Assembly: GCF_001659605.2 (NCBI RefSeq)
Contig: NC_035164.2
Location: 12,250,965 to 12,314,964, forward strand
Source: Manihot esculenta
Taxonomy: Eukaryota > Streptophyta > Magnoliopsida > Malpighiales > Euphorbiaceae
DNA: 64,000 bases
Direction of reading: 5' to 3'
Below, in pieces: positions 51,952-62,612 of the stretch. Position numbers and translations under genes: made by a program. Numbering within the stretch: the stretch's first letter is position 1; each line of letters opens with the position of its first letter. The notes under the pieces were generated by a model. It ran no database searches. It was not told the origin of the DNA and worked only from the letters and a program-made list of their open reading frames with translations.

Positions 51952-54664
51952 GTCTGTTGCAGCGATTTGGGCAAGTCAACTTCTTCCTTTTCTGGCGATC
52001 TGGCCAAATTGCTCCTGACTATATCTGATTGCTTTAGTGATTTGGGCAGGTCAGGGTCTGCTTGTTTCGGTGATTTGGGCAGATCACCTGCAACCAGCTG
52101 TGAACAGTGTGTTATGTTCACTGCTTCTATCTTGGTGCTGCTGTCCACTTCTCCTTGCCTGCAAAACCATCATAAAGTAAATTTTCTTGATCAAAATCAA
52201 AAATTTCTTGACTTAAATCATCAATAACATCAAGGCCATAAACAGGAGAAACATCATTGGAGAATTTAATGGCATCATAAACATTACACTTGATAACTTC
52301 CCCTTCAAACTCCATAGTTAATGTGCCATCATGCACATCAATTTTGGTTCTTGCTGTGCTTAAAATTGGTCTCCCAAGTAGGATGTCAGAGGTGGTGTTG
52401 CTCTTATCTTCCTCCATGACAATGACATAAAAATCTGCTGGGAAGACTAGTTGGTCCACTTGTACTAACACATCTTCAAGCACTCCCTTGGGATAGACAA
52501 CGGATCGGTTAGCCAACTGGATCACAATGCTGGTGCCCTTGAGTGTACTTGCATTCAACAAGTTAAAAATGGAAAGGGGCATGACATTAATTGAAGCTCC
52601 AAGGTCACACATGGCCTTCTTTATCCCCACGTTGCCTATTTTGCATGAAACTGCGAACGTCCCTCTATCCTTGCATTTGACTGGAAGCTTTCTTTGAATT
52701 ACAGCTGAAACACACTCCCCTACACTTACCTTTTCACGTTCAGCAAGTTTCCTTCGGTTGGTGCATAGTTCCTTGAGAAACTTTGCATACCTTGGAATTC
52801 GCTTGACAGCATCAAGTAGAGGTATGTTGATTTCCACCTTACGAAGTGTCTCAAGTATTTCTTTTTCCTCTTTTTCTTTTTGAGACCTTGCAAATCTTTT
52901 GGGAAAGGGGGGAGGTACATTAAATTTCTCCACTGGTTGCTGGTCTGACTTCTGCCTGTGACTGGATTCTGCCTGGTCTGTTGATTTGGGCAAATCAACT
53001 TATGCCTTCTCTGGTGATTTGGGCAAATCACTACTACTGGGCAGCTCAGTCTGCCTAGCGATTGGGTCAGTGATTTGGGCAGATCGACTGCCCTGATCAC
53101 TTTCTGGCAGATTTTCTTCCATGGCCTATTTTTGCAATTTTTCAGCCCTACTATCTTGCAGCTCTTTTCCGCTCCTCAATGTAATGGCGCTAGCATTTTG
53201 TCTTGGATTTATTTCAGTTTGGGAGGGTAGTTTTCCTTGTGATTCAAGCTTGCTCAAGGATGACGCCATTTGTCCCACTTGTTGCTCAAGATTTTGCACA
53301 GTGTTTGCTAGGGACTTCACTATATCTTCAAGGGGTGCATTGGATTTTTGAGCTGCTGCTGGTGCTGGATTTCTTTGCTGGTAATTTGGATATTGATTGG
53401 CCCTTGCATAGCTGAAGTTCGGGTGATCCCTCCAGCCTGGGTTGTATGTATTAGAATAGGGATCATATCTTCTTTGCCCATTGAAACCTCCAACTGCATT
53501 GACTTGCTGGTCCTCTTCTTGAAGGGAAGGACATAGATCAGTTGGGTGGTTTGTATTTGCACATATTCCACATGGCTTGGGCTGTTGAATCTGCTGGACT
53601 TGTTGGGCTTGACCCACAACAAGGCTACGGACAACATTGGTCAGATCAGATATTTGAGATGCCAAAATGGATGTACTCACCTCATTCACCCTTCTCGGTG
53701 GCTGTTCTTGGTCTCCAAATTGTTGAGAAGTTGCAGCCATGGTGGAAATTAAATTCCTCATCTCTCGAGGTGATTTGTCTTCAATTGACCCTCTATAGGC
53801 TGCATCAATAAATTTCCTCTCTGAGGGCAGCAGACCTCCATAGAAGTATTCAATGAAGGATTGGTTAGAGATATCATGCTGTGGGCAGCTTGTGCACAAC
53901 TTTTTGAACCTTTCCCAGTATTCGTACAAGCCTTCAGAGTGTTTTTGCCTTATACCACTTATTTCTCGGCGGATGCCTATGGCTTTTGAGGTTGGAAAGA
54001 ATTTTCTCAAGAACGCTCTCACCATACCAGCCCATGATGTGATAGATCCGGGTGGTAAGTAGAATAGCCATTCCTTGGCATAGTCATCAAGGGAAAAAGG
54101 GAAAGCTCTAAGTTTGACATGTTCTTCAGAAATCCCTTGAGGTCTCATGGTTGAGCACACAATATGGAATTCCTTCAAATGCTTGTGAGGGTCTTCATTT
54201 TCTAGGCCTCTAAATTTGGGAAGGAGATGAATCAGGCCTGTCTTCAATTCGAAAGGTGCTGTCAATGGGGGATATGCAATGCACAAGGGTGCTTGGTCTC
54301 CTGCTGGTTCAGCTAGCTCTCGGAGTGTTCTCTCTCGTGGCTGTTGTGCTTGGACAGGCGGGTTTCCAGCTTGAATTTCAGCTTCTTCATGTGCAACAGG
54401 GGGTTCTGCCATTGCTGAATTTTCTGCAGCAACCCGGAAGTCTGTTTCTGATGCAAATTCAGCAGTGGTAGATGCGACAGTGGGTGAATCTGCTTGTGCA
54501 GAAAATTTTGCAGCAGGGGCAGTAGCAGATCTGTGAGATGGTGTTGTTGATGAAGATGGTTTTGAGGCTTGGTTCCTCAAGTTTGCTTGCTTCCTTAAGC
54601 TCTTGGCTGTGCGTTCTATCTCCGGATCGTAAAGAAGAGTGTCTTTACGGCCAGACCTGGTCAT
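51952..54664 (-). pseudogene. Ath1 Gag-protease and start of PR-RT linker, broken
   Basis: Minus strand from MTRSGRKD at 54664: low-complexity N-region, gag core (PFELKTGLIHLLPKFRG, DYAKEWLFYLPPGSITSW), zinc knuckle CGICANTNHPTDLCP, then TAG at 53126-53128 (CAG in Ath3) and TAA at 53000-53002 (GAA in Ath3). The PR part (52127-52993) has PPPFPKRF, CDLGASINVMP and ILLGRPILST, and ends in TAG at 52127-52129. The linker from about 52148 to 51957 reads DLPKS repeats in a different frame, encoded by hairpin units, until Tek5 interrupts it. Function is lost. Confidence 0.92.
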
Positions 54665-54694
54665 AAAGGGAAAAATACGTTAGTTTAAATCAAA

Positions 54695-54712
54695 TCCCCG
54701 GCAACAGCGCCA
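54695..54712 (-). other. Ath1 primer binding site (tRNA-Asp type), one mismatch
   Basis: TGGCGCTGTTGCCGGGGA on the minus strand; the seventh base differs (C to T) from Ath2 and Ath3. Confidence 0.9.
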
Positions 54713-54717
54713 ATTTT

Positions 54718-56118
54718 TGATAGCGGTTGTCGAAGCCGTCAAAAATAAACCTATTAAGCAATCAACAATTAACTTGTAGATAGTGGTAATAGGGTTGAAC
54801 CACAGGGATTTGACACTACGAATTTTCCTAATAATGACTTGGACGAGTAAATAACAAGTAATTAAAAGAGGGGGGTTTTTGTTTTGATGATTAAAACTAA
54901 ATAGCAAGAGAAAGCAATAATTTAAAAAGATAAGAATTTCAATGGGAAAAGGATCTAGTTGAAGCATGGACGAATTCCAGTTTGTTTAGAATTGATCATT
55001 GACTTTTTGATACTCTTATTTATTTCAATAAGTTAGTTTAGGACGTGTAAGACGCTTCTCACGGTCTAAATTCCTCCATAGTTTTAGTTTGATTAGGAAA
55101 CGTTCGCTAATCAAACTATAGTTAACAAGTTGCTAAGGAACGTCCTTGGGGCTTTTAGCATCGAACAACTGTTAACTGCATTAGGACTTAGAGAAACCCA
55201 ACTCTAACCTTGCCAACCGCGTGGTCAAGTTCAGATTATGCAACTGATTATACTTGTGATCAAATAACCTAAGCAATTACGGACCTAAATTATTCAAACA
55301 ATATATTACTCAAGCAATTAAAAGCAACAAGCCTTAATTGATTTTAAAAGCAAAGCAATAATTATAGAAAGATCAAGTTGCATAAATATTGAAAATAAAC
55401 AAGAGTTAATAAGGGAGTATTAAATCTCCCAATCCATCACAAATCTGAAATTTCCAACTTCAACTAGAAAAGAGAATTGTTTAGCCACTCATGGTGGACA
55501 ATCACAAAAGAAAAGAAGAAAGAAAAGAAGAAGAGGCTGCTGAGATTCTGCCGACTTCCTGCAGAATTGCCGAAGATGAGAGATGCCTCTGCTGGTGTGA
55601 TTGCTATCCATTTTATAGGTGCAGAGTCCCAATTCAATTAGGGTTTGGAAATCCCAATTTGATTTGGTCTTTGTAGTCTTTGATTCCCCTTTTGATTTGG
55701 TATTTAATTGTGAGTAGAATTCTTTGAGTGAAAAGACCTCCTCGTGACTTAAGGGACTGATCTTGGAGTGTTTGAAATGGATTTTGACTTCTTTGCTTTT
55801 GAGTTTCAGTTTTCTGCTCTTTTCCCGCTTCTGCTGTTTCTCTGCATCAATGTGATTTGGGCGGGTAATTTGGGCAGATCACTTGCCCAAATCATTTCCG
55901 TGTGTTGCCTCCAGATTTCTGCTTTAGCTTTCTGTTTCTGATTTCTGCGGGTGATTTGGCCAAATCACTTTGACCCAATCACTTTTCCAGCTTTTTCTGC
56001 ACTTTTTCTCAAACTTTCCATTTTCTTGTTTTTCTACAAAAACATAATTTAAGCTAGAAAAATGTGTAATTAAATAGTAATAAATATAATAAAAATGTGG
56101 CTAAATTAAGCTTGATCA
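54718..56118 (-). repeat. Ath1 5' LTR (only LTR left)
   Basis: 1401 bp; minus strand starts TGATCAAGC at 56118 and ends CGCTATCA at 54718. Related to but clearly older than the Ath3 LTR. Contains hairpin units (55851-55990), TATA (55611-55617), Met-Ser-Gly-stop (55481-55492) and a CCAAGGACGTTCCTTAG variant palindrome (about 55133-55149). Confidence 0.92.
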
Positions 56119-56920
56119 GCGGCCGAAACTGGGCTCTCCCAAAGGGCAGAACCCGATTTTGCCTCGCACATCTAGCCACCCACAACTTTCCAAACACACA
56201 TCCATCTATTCTAAAATATGCATACACACTTATTCAAGCATATAGGGGCATAAAACTAGCCTAAACCCCAACAAACATCAACATAGCATCACTTTAAGCA
56301 TAACATAAACCCTAACATTTTACATCTACTCTATACATGCATTAAACACCCTTAAAACCCCTCAAAACTTACTTAAAACATAAAAGAAGGTGAGGATCTA
56401 CGCTTACCTCTTGAAGATCGAGAGGAGAGGTGATCCAAACTTGGAGATTGAGAGAAATCAAGCTCCGAGGGTCTCCAAGCTTTAAAACTTTAATCTTAGC
56501 TCAAAAATCTTCAAAACAAAGTAAAACTCATCAAAAACTTGAAGGAATTTGAAAAAAAAAAACATAAAATCAACCAAAGGAGGGCGAAACCTCACCTATG
56601 CCCGAAAATAGAGAGAGAAAATTCGCCCATTTTCGAACAATGGGCCTTTTATAGGTGGCTGGCCAGACCACCTTCGGGGGCTAAAAGAGCTTCTGCAAGC
56701 TCCTCATCTTCGGCGGCCGAACCTGGGTTTTTCCTCCATGGCTTTTTCTTTCAAAACTCAATTTTCTTTCTTCATTAAAACTATAAAAACATGTAAAAAC
56801 ATTTTATAAAAGCATATTTTACCCTTTTACAAGGTTCCGACATCCGAGAAATTCTGGATTCCAATGGAGATTCTGCCGGAAGGTAGGAATTCCGATGTCG
56901 GGGTCTAGCCGGGTATTACA
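56119..56920 (-). repeat. Tek2 5' LTR, U3-side part
   Basis: Starts (minus strand) TGTAATACCCGGCTAG at 56920. Includes TTTTATA near 56648 (TATA on the minus strand), palindromes near 56710, donor-like signal near 56406, and ends at GCGGCCGAA against Ath1's LTR. Joins with 5094-6158 as one LTR lacking about 300 bp. Confidence 0.86.
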
Positions 56921-57355
56921 CAGGGCGTTGATTTGCCCAAGTCACTGGCCAAATCAACAGATAGACAGAATTGCCTAGCAGAGGTAGAGGGATGTTTGTT
57001 GTTTCATGCAAGATAGATAATGTGGGAATAAAAAAAGCCATGTGTGACCTTGGGGCATCAATTAATGTTATGCCCATTTCCATCTATGATTCATTAAATG
57101 CAAGCACACTAAAGAGCACCAGCATTGTTATCCAGTTGGCTGACAGGTCCATTATTTACCCCATAGGTGTCTTAAAAGATGTTTTAGTGCAGGTGGACTA
57201 GCTAGTCTTCCCAGTGGATTTTTATGTAATTGACATGGAGGAAAACAAAAGCAATACCACCTCAGAAATCCTACTCGGGCGACCATTTTTTAGCACAGTC
57301 AAGATAAAGATAGATGTGCATGATGACACATTAACTATGGAATTTAAGGGGGAAG
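56921..57355 (+). pseudogene. Ath4 protease fragment (Athila type)
   Basis: Plus-strand PR with RGMFVVSCKI, CDLGASINVMPISIYDSL, VIQLADRSI, then TAG at 57199-57201, then DFYVIDMEENKSNTTSEILL and TLTMEFKGEV. It begins with a hairpin unit (56929-56960, GTTGATTTG...CAAATCAAC) fused to PR, lacks the PR N-terminus, and stops at the LTR start. All of RT, IN and ORF3 is missing. A third Athila family, distinct from Ath1 and Ath2. Confidence 0.85.
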
Positions 57356-58381
57356 TGATCAGTCCAAATTTAGACCACTTTATCATGATTTATTAATGTC
57401 AATTTACACTTTTTCTATCTAATTTTGTGATTTTGATCTTATTTTGCAGAAAATGGTATAAAGAAGTAATTTGGATAAAATGCCCTTAAAACTGCCTAAA
57501 ATGGAACAAAGGAGAGCAAGCATGCCAAGTTGCAACTGAAGAGGAGATAAATAAAGAAAGTAATTTGAAATTCAAATTTCAAATCCTCAAGAGCATTCAA
57601 AATTGAAAATTCAGTTTGTTAAGAAAGCCAGATCTCAAGAAGACATACTTGCCTTTCAAGCCTTGTACATTCAAAATTTAAAATTCAAAAAGAGGCTCCA
57701 CCTCATCAATGCAACTTGGGCGGCAATGGCAACAAGGAAGACCAACTTGGGCAGCAAGTAAAAGACCTAGGGCAGCACATAAACACTATATAAGGATCAC
57801 ATAAGCCAGCCTCACCTCTCTCTTCTCTCTTCAGATTCGGCGCAAGACTCTCTTTTCTCCACCATTCGACCGCCCACTCCTCTTCTCCTTCTTCCTTTCT
57901 TTTCTTTTTGATTTTTGTTTCAGCCATGAGTGGCTGAAACCCTTATTTCTAGTTGAAGATTGGTTGATACTTTAGTTGTTTTATGGATTGGGAGATCTGA
58001 ACACACATTGTTTAACTTTTATTTTTCAATATTCATGCAATCTCATGCTTAATTCCATTGTTGCTTTGTTATTTTGATCAATATGGCCAATTGATTCTTG
58101 ATTGCAAGGTAATAAATTGTTAGTTTGGATAGTTTTAAGTCCGTAATTGCTTGGATTGTTCAAACATAAGTAACTCTTGGTGTAAAAACTAAGGAAATTG
58201 CATGATCTAGCGATATCACCATACGTTTGGAGAGCTAGAATTAGGTCTCTCTATTTCTTAATGCAATTGATAGTTGTTAGATGCCTAAGGCCTAAGGACA
58301 TTCCTTGGCAACTTGTTGATTAGTGATTAGTTAGAGGACGTTTCCTAATTAATTTATGCTTAAGGAGAGATATGGTGGTGA
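57356..58381 (+). repeat. Ath4 LTR, interrupted by Tek6
   Basis: Starts TGATCAGTCC; resembles the Ath2 LTR from its first 100 bp onward. TATA at 57787-57794, a pyrimidine tract, and the Met-Ser-Gly-stop hairpin (57918-57941, ORF 57927-57938), then a decayed CCTAAGGACATTCCTTGG palindrome (about 58291-58308). The last 5 bp, GGTGA (58377-58381), should be Tek6's target duplication. The rest lies right of the window. Confidence 0.85.
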
Positions 58382-60601
58382 TGTAATACCCGGCTAGACT
58401 CCGGTATCGGAATTCCTACCGTCCGGTGGAATCTCGGATGTCGGAGACCTCTAGAAGGGTAGAATCATGTTTTCATGAAATGTTTTCATGTTTTTAATGG
58501 TTTTGAGTATGAAATTGAATGAGTTTTTGCATGAAAAGTCCTTGGAGGAAAACCCAGGTTCGGCCGCCGAAAGTCAAGTTCGGCCGCCGAACATGCATGC
58601 GTTTTGGAGGCACGTTAGGCCCCCGAAAGCATGAGTTAGGGAAGTCCAGGTTCGGCCGTCGAACCTCATGTTCGGCCGCCGAACATTGCATGGATGCGGA
58701 GGCATTTTCGGCCCCCGAACGTGGCCTGGCCAGCCACCTATAAATGGGGCACTTAGCCGAAATGGGCGAGCTTTCTCCCATTTTCGGCCACAGCAAGCTT
58801 CCGACCTTCCCTTTGCAACTCTAGTGTTCTTCCTCCAAATCTCTTCCATTTTTCTTGAGTTTTAAACTCACATTGCAAGTTTTGAGCGTTTAAAGCAAGT
58901 TTTGGAGCTTTGGGAACTCAGGAGCTCATTTTCTTGGATCTCCAAGTTTAGGTCGTCTCCCTCTCGATCTTCAAGAGGTAAGAGCCGATCTTAAGCTCCT
59001 TATGTGTTTTAAATAAGTTTTATGCAAGATCTATGGGTAGAAATGCATGTTAGGTTATATGTTGAGTTTATGGGTTATATTGATGATTTGAGCAATGTAT
59101 GTTGATTTTTGTGTGTTTGAAGTGTTGTAGTTGGGGTATATGATAGTTTGAGACCCCTAGGTGTAATGTATGTGTAGTATGCATGTTGTAGAACAAGATT
59201 ATGCATGATTGGAGGTTTTGGGAGGCAAAGGGTTCGTTTGAACCAAGTTTCTGCCCTTCTGGCAGAAACCAGGTTCGGCCGCCGAAGGGAGTTTCGGCCG
59301 CCGAACCCCCTTTGTAGAGGCAGCATTCGGCTGCCGAAGTTGCCCCCGAAAAGAGACTTTCGTCTCTGTCTGGGACTTTCGGCCGCCGAAGGTGCCGCCG
59401 AAAGTGCCCTGTTCAGCCATTTCATGCATATCTCGATGTGATATTTTTAGGATGTTTTAGGGGGTTTTTGGGGAGTATATTAGAGTTGTAATTACGTATG
59501 TTTGGTCCCTCATTTGAGTCCACCTGTGTAGGTTCGGACCCGAGGAACCGAGGACCCCAGCAGTGAGTTCAGCTGCTTCGGTGTTGTCAGAGTCAGCCAG
59601 AGGTGAGTGGAACTAAAACTTAATCTTTTAAATTAAATGCTTTATCATGTTTCATGCATCATGATTATGCAATAGGATGATTGCATTAGTTTTCACGAAT
59701 ATGCCGCATTGCATAATTTATTGTTGTTGTGGGTGAATGTCGGATGACCCAGTTAGTCCATGACAGGAAGACCAGGCCCCATGCTACAGGCCTGGCATAG
59801 AGTAAGAAAGACCAGGCCCCAGTCTACAGGCCTGGCACAGAGTAAAGAAAGACCAGGATCCCATCCTATGGTCTAGCACAGTTATGGGACTTGAAGACCA
59901 GGAGCCAGAGGAGGCCCTGGGAAAATGGTAAGTAATGTATGTTCTTACAGGAAAGACCAGGACCCCATTCTACAGGCCTGGCACAGAGTTAACTTGGACT
60001 AATTGGTGACAAGTTCACCCAACCCTTATGTGAATTGTTTGTGTTATGATGCATTTCATAGAGCATAGTGTTAATGTGTTTTAATAGCTCTACTCACTGG
60101 GCTTTTAGCTCACCCCTCTCCCTTTACCCCCAGGCTTGCAGGTACAGGATATAGCAGGAGTCCGGATAGAGTACAGAAGTCATGTTTATGTAATAGCTAG
60201 CAATGGACATGATCAAATTGTAATGTAAAAGTACAGTATAGTTCTGTAATGAGTTTTATGGATGTTAGTGTGTGCTTGACCATAGATTGTTGTATCCCTT
60301 TTTTTACATGATCTTAGAGATTTATATGATGTTTATGTATACCAACTCAACAGATGTTATGTTGCCCATTGGGGGCACAGATGAGATCCCACAGAGGGAT
60401 CAATGTTATGTTAACGTTATGCACAGGTTGAGTTTGGTTGGTGTTCATAGAAGGAAAAGTTTTAATTTTTATGCATGTTGTTGATCATGTATGGGATTAT
60501 ACAGGTTTACAGGTTATATGTCAGGCTTGCTACGGGTCCCGGCGGCCTTAAGCCGATCTGGATCCTAGCGCCGATAGCGGTCCGATTTCTGGGTCGTTAC
60601 A
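58382..60601 (+). repeat. Tek6 5' LTR
   Basis: 2220 bp, same subfamily as Tek3. Paired palindromes (from 58559), TATAAATG (58739-58746), donor-like GAG|GTAAGAG near 58977, second palindrome cluster (59273-59400), exon-like block, donor AG|GTGAGT near 59602, iterons (59763-59992, five units), CCCCCAG acceptor near 60133, end GTCGTTACA. Confidence 0.94.
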
Positions 60602-60604
60602 GAA

Positions 60605-60617
60605 CGGTATCAAAGCC
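60605..60617 (+). other. Tek6 primer binding site, two mismatches
   Basis: CGGTATCAAAGCC against TGGTATCAGAGCC in Tek3 and Tek4. The first T is C and the ninth base G is A, so priming by tRNA-Met is probably impaired in this copy. Confidence 0.85.
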
Positions 60618-60875
60618 CTAGGTTCATATGGTCGGACCTAGAGTGTCGGGCTCATAGAATGTTATAGAAGGTCAAGCATAATAGGAAAAGATCATGTCCA
60701 CTAGGATAGGATGTGGAGTCCTGTCTTGCATGATGATGTGAAATGCCATGATAATATGCATGTGCATTAATGATATGCTATGATATGTGATATATGTGAT
60801 GCGGGGTCATGTGTGCCCACATGAACCATATGATGCTAATGCTTGCTTGATCTGTACTGTTTTTTAGAAAACAGG

Positions 60876-62612
60876 ATGAGAGGAACTCGTCGATCAGCAA
60901 GATTGACTGGAGTACCACCTGAGGATGAGGGCATGAGCGCCCGTCCTCCAGCATTGCCTAGGGCAATGTCTAGCAGGTCCAACAGGGACAGAGTAGCAAG
61001 AGACCCTAGAAGGTCTCTAGATCTGGGTAGGAGCAGATCAGTCAGAGGGACAGTTCAGGGAGGAGCGTCAGAGGATATGGGGGATGATATGGACGTAGAA
61101 CAGAGGAGGGATGGCAGTTTGGGAGTCAATATGTCAGAAGAAGGAATGGGAGAGTCCCAAGGAGGCACTCAGGCATCGGGATTTGTACAGCCACCTCATT
61201 ACCCACATTTCTCACAACATCCCGGGTATTCGATGGGAGGTACATCGGATTACCCTAGTTTCACCCCTTATCCCACACAGATGCCATACCCACCATACTA
61301 CCCACCATACTCACAGTACCCAATGTATCCACCCCCACCATACTATCCAAATCCCGCAGACCCTACCTCAGAAAATGTTGCACCACCTCCACCACCTGCA
61401 GAACCAGCAGCCCCAGTTGCTCAACCTCCTAGATCTAGCTTAGCCAATGGGAGCAAGGTCAAGATGACCGACTATATGAAGCTGGGTGCTCCCCAGTTTG
61501 AAACCGGTGATGATCCGTTCGTGTACTTGGAGCGGGTCAAGGCAATTACATATGAGATTGGGGCTGATGACAGTAGAGCCATTCAGATGGCCGGGTTGAC
61601 GCTTAAGTGCAAAAAGGCACGGGAGTGGTTCAAGAATTATGTGAACCCGAGAGTGGACAGCATGACTTGGGAAGAGTTTGCAAACGAGTTTGCAGGATGG
61701 GCTTTCCCTGATAGTTCAAGGGAATTGAAGATGATAGAATTCGAGCAGTTGAGGCAAACTGATGACATGAGTGTAGACGAATATACTGATAGGTTTATGG
61801 AGTTGCTGCCATTTGCTGGGCAAGACCTTAGCACAGACCAGAAGAAGTCGAGGAGGTATATCATGAAGCTCCATCCCAGGTATTCCTCCTTAGTACAGTC
61901 AGCATATAGAGAGAGTTTTCATGCCATAGTAGACATGGCTAGGAGAATGGAGGCTAGTGCCATCATTCAGGGGACAGTTAAGCAGACAGTGACACAAGCT
62001 TCTGGTTCTAAAACTCCGGGTGGGGGAAGGTTAGATCCCTCTGCCTTGAGTGCAGCAACTTCAGGCAGTAAGAGATGGGGTAAACCCAAGGGTAAGAAGA
62101 ATAAGTTCTGGAACAAGGTCAAGTCGAGTCTGGGATTTGGGAGTGGCTCAAGCTCTGGTGCGGATAATGCAGTTTGTGCAAGGTGTGGTAGGCCACACAA
62201 GGGAGTATGTCGATTAGGGACTACAGCCTATTTTAGATGTGGTCAGGAGGGGCATATAGCTAGAGATTGTCCAAGAGCGGCCCCGATGGCTCAGTCCCAG
62301 CAGACAGCTTCAGGCAGTGTAGCGCAGCCAGCAGCTCCAGCCATGACTCAGGCCAGTGGCAGAGGCAGAGGGAGAGGGGCAGCCTCTTCTTCAGCGGGTT
62401 TCAGAGGTGAAGGTCCATCAGCCCCAGCACGGATCTTCACAATGACACAGCAGGAGGCAGACGCATCCAACACCGTGGTGGCAGGTAATCTCGTCATTGG
62501 ATGTTCGGATGTATATGCATTGATGGACCCTGGTGCATCTCATTCTTTTATTGCTCCAAGAGCCGTGGGGAGGTTAGGTCTGATGACTTCTGGGTTAGAG
62601 TGTCCTCTCTAG
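60876..62612 (+). CDS. Tek6 Gag and start of protease, ended by UAG
   Basis: Starts [12 protein letters not shown] at 60876, preceded by TTTTTTAG (acceptor-like). Very similar to Tek3: Pro/Tyr-rich region, gag core, zinc knuckle with the first Cys changed to Tyr ([14 protein letters not shown]), Arg/Gly-rich stretch, protease [11 protein letters not shown] at 62610-62612 replaces the TGG Trp codon in ECPLWVSGP (G to A). Both changes should inactivate it. Confidence 0.92.
   Translation: MRGTRRSARLTGVPPEDEGMSARPPALPRAMSSRSNRDRVARDPRRSLDLGRSRSVRGTVQGGASEDMGDDMDVEQRRDGSLGVNMSEEGMGESQGGTQASGFVQPPHYPHFSQHPGYSMGGTSDYPSFTPYPTQMPYPPYYPPYSQYPMYPPPPYYPNPADPTSENVAPPPPPAEPAAPVAQPPRSSLANGSKVKMTDYMKLGAPQFETGDDPFVYLERVKAITYEIGADDSRAIQMAGLTLKCKKAREWFKNYVNPRVDSMTWEEFANEFAGWAFPDSSRELKMIEFEQLRQTDDMSVDEYTDRFMELLPFAGQDLSTDQKKSRRYIMKLHPRYSSLVQSAYRESFHAIVDMARRMEASAIIQGTVKQTVTQASGSKTPGGGRLDPSALSAATSGSKRWGKPKGKKNKFWNKVKSSLGFGSGSSSGADNAVCARCGRPHKGVCRLGTTAYFRCGQEGHIARDCPRAAPMAQSQQTASGSVAQPAAPAMTQASGRGRGRGAASSSAGFRGEGPSAPARIFTMTQQEADASNTVVAGNLVIGCSDVYALMDPGASHSFIAPRAVGRLGLMTSGLECPL

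Larger units (their letters stand above)
6159..56118 (-). mobile_element. Ath1: Athila-type element, host of three insertions, 3' LTR lost
   Basis: Minus-strand order: 5' LTR (56118-54718), tRNA-Asp primer site, gag-PR (54664-52127), linker, [Tek5], RT-RNaseH (40062-38341), IN (about 38380-37065), palindrome-rich spacer (37064-36570), [Tek3], start of ORF3 (17171-17016), [Ath2], and rest of ORF3 (7565-6159). No 3' LTR follows; ORF3's C-terminus abuts Tek2 LTR sequence. Removing insertions and duplications leaves about 9.2 kb. Every coding region carries stops or frameshifts. It is the only copy here that retains all Athila-type coding regions, so it best shows the parent layout of Ath2 and Ath3. 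Confidence 0.88.
3013..56920 (-). mobile_element. Tek2: Tekay-type Ty3/Gypsy element, interrupted twice
   Basis: Visible pieces are gag and the start of PR (3013-4833), leader and primer site (4834-5093), and a 5' LTR split into 5094-6158 and 56119-56920. The LTR was split by Ath1 and everything nested inside it, and about 300 bp of LTR were lost at the left junction. Tek1 interrupts PR at 3012, and the remainder of pol is beyond the left edge. The LTR start at 56920 abuts Athila-type sequence (Ath4); its 5-bp duplication would be CAGGG (56921-56925), with the partner outside the window. Confidence 0.82.
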
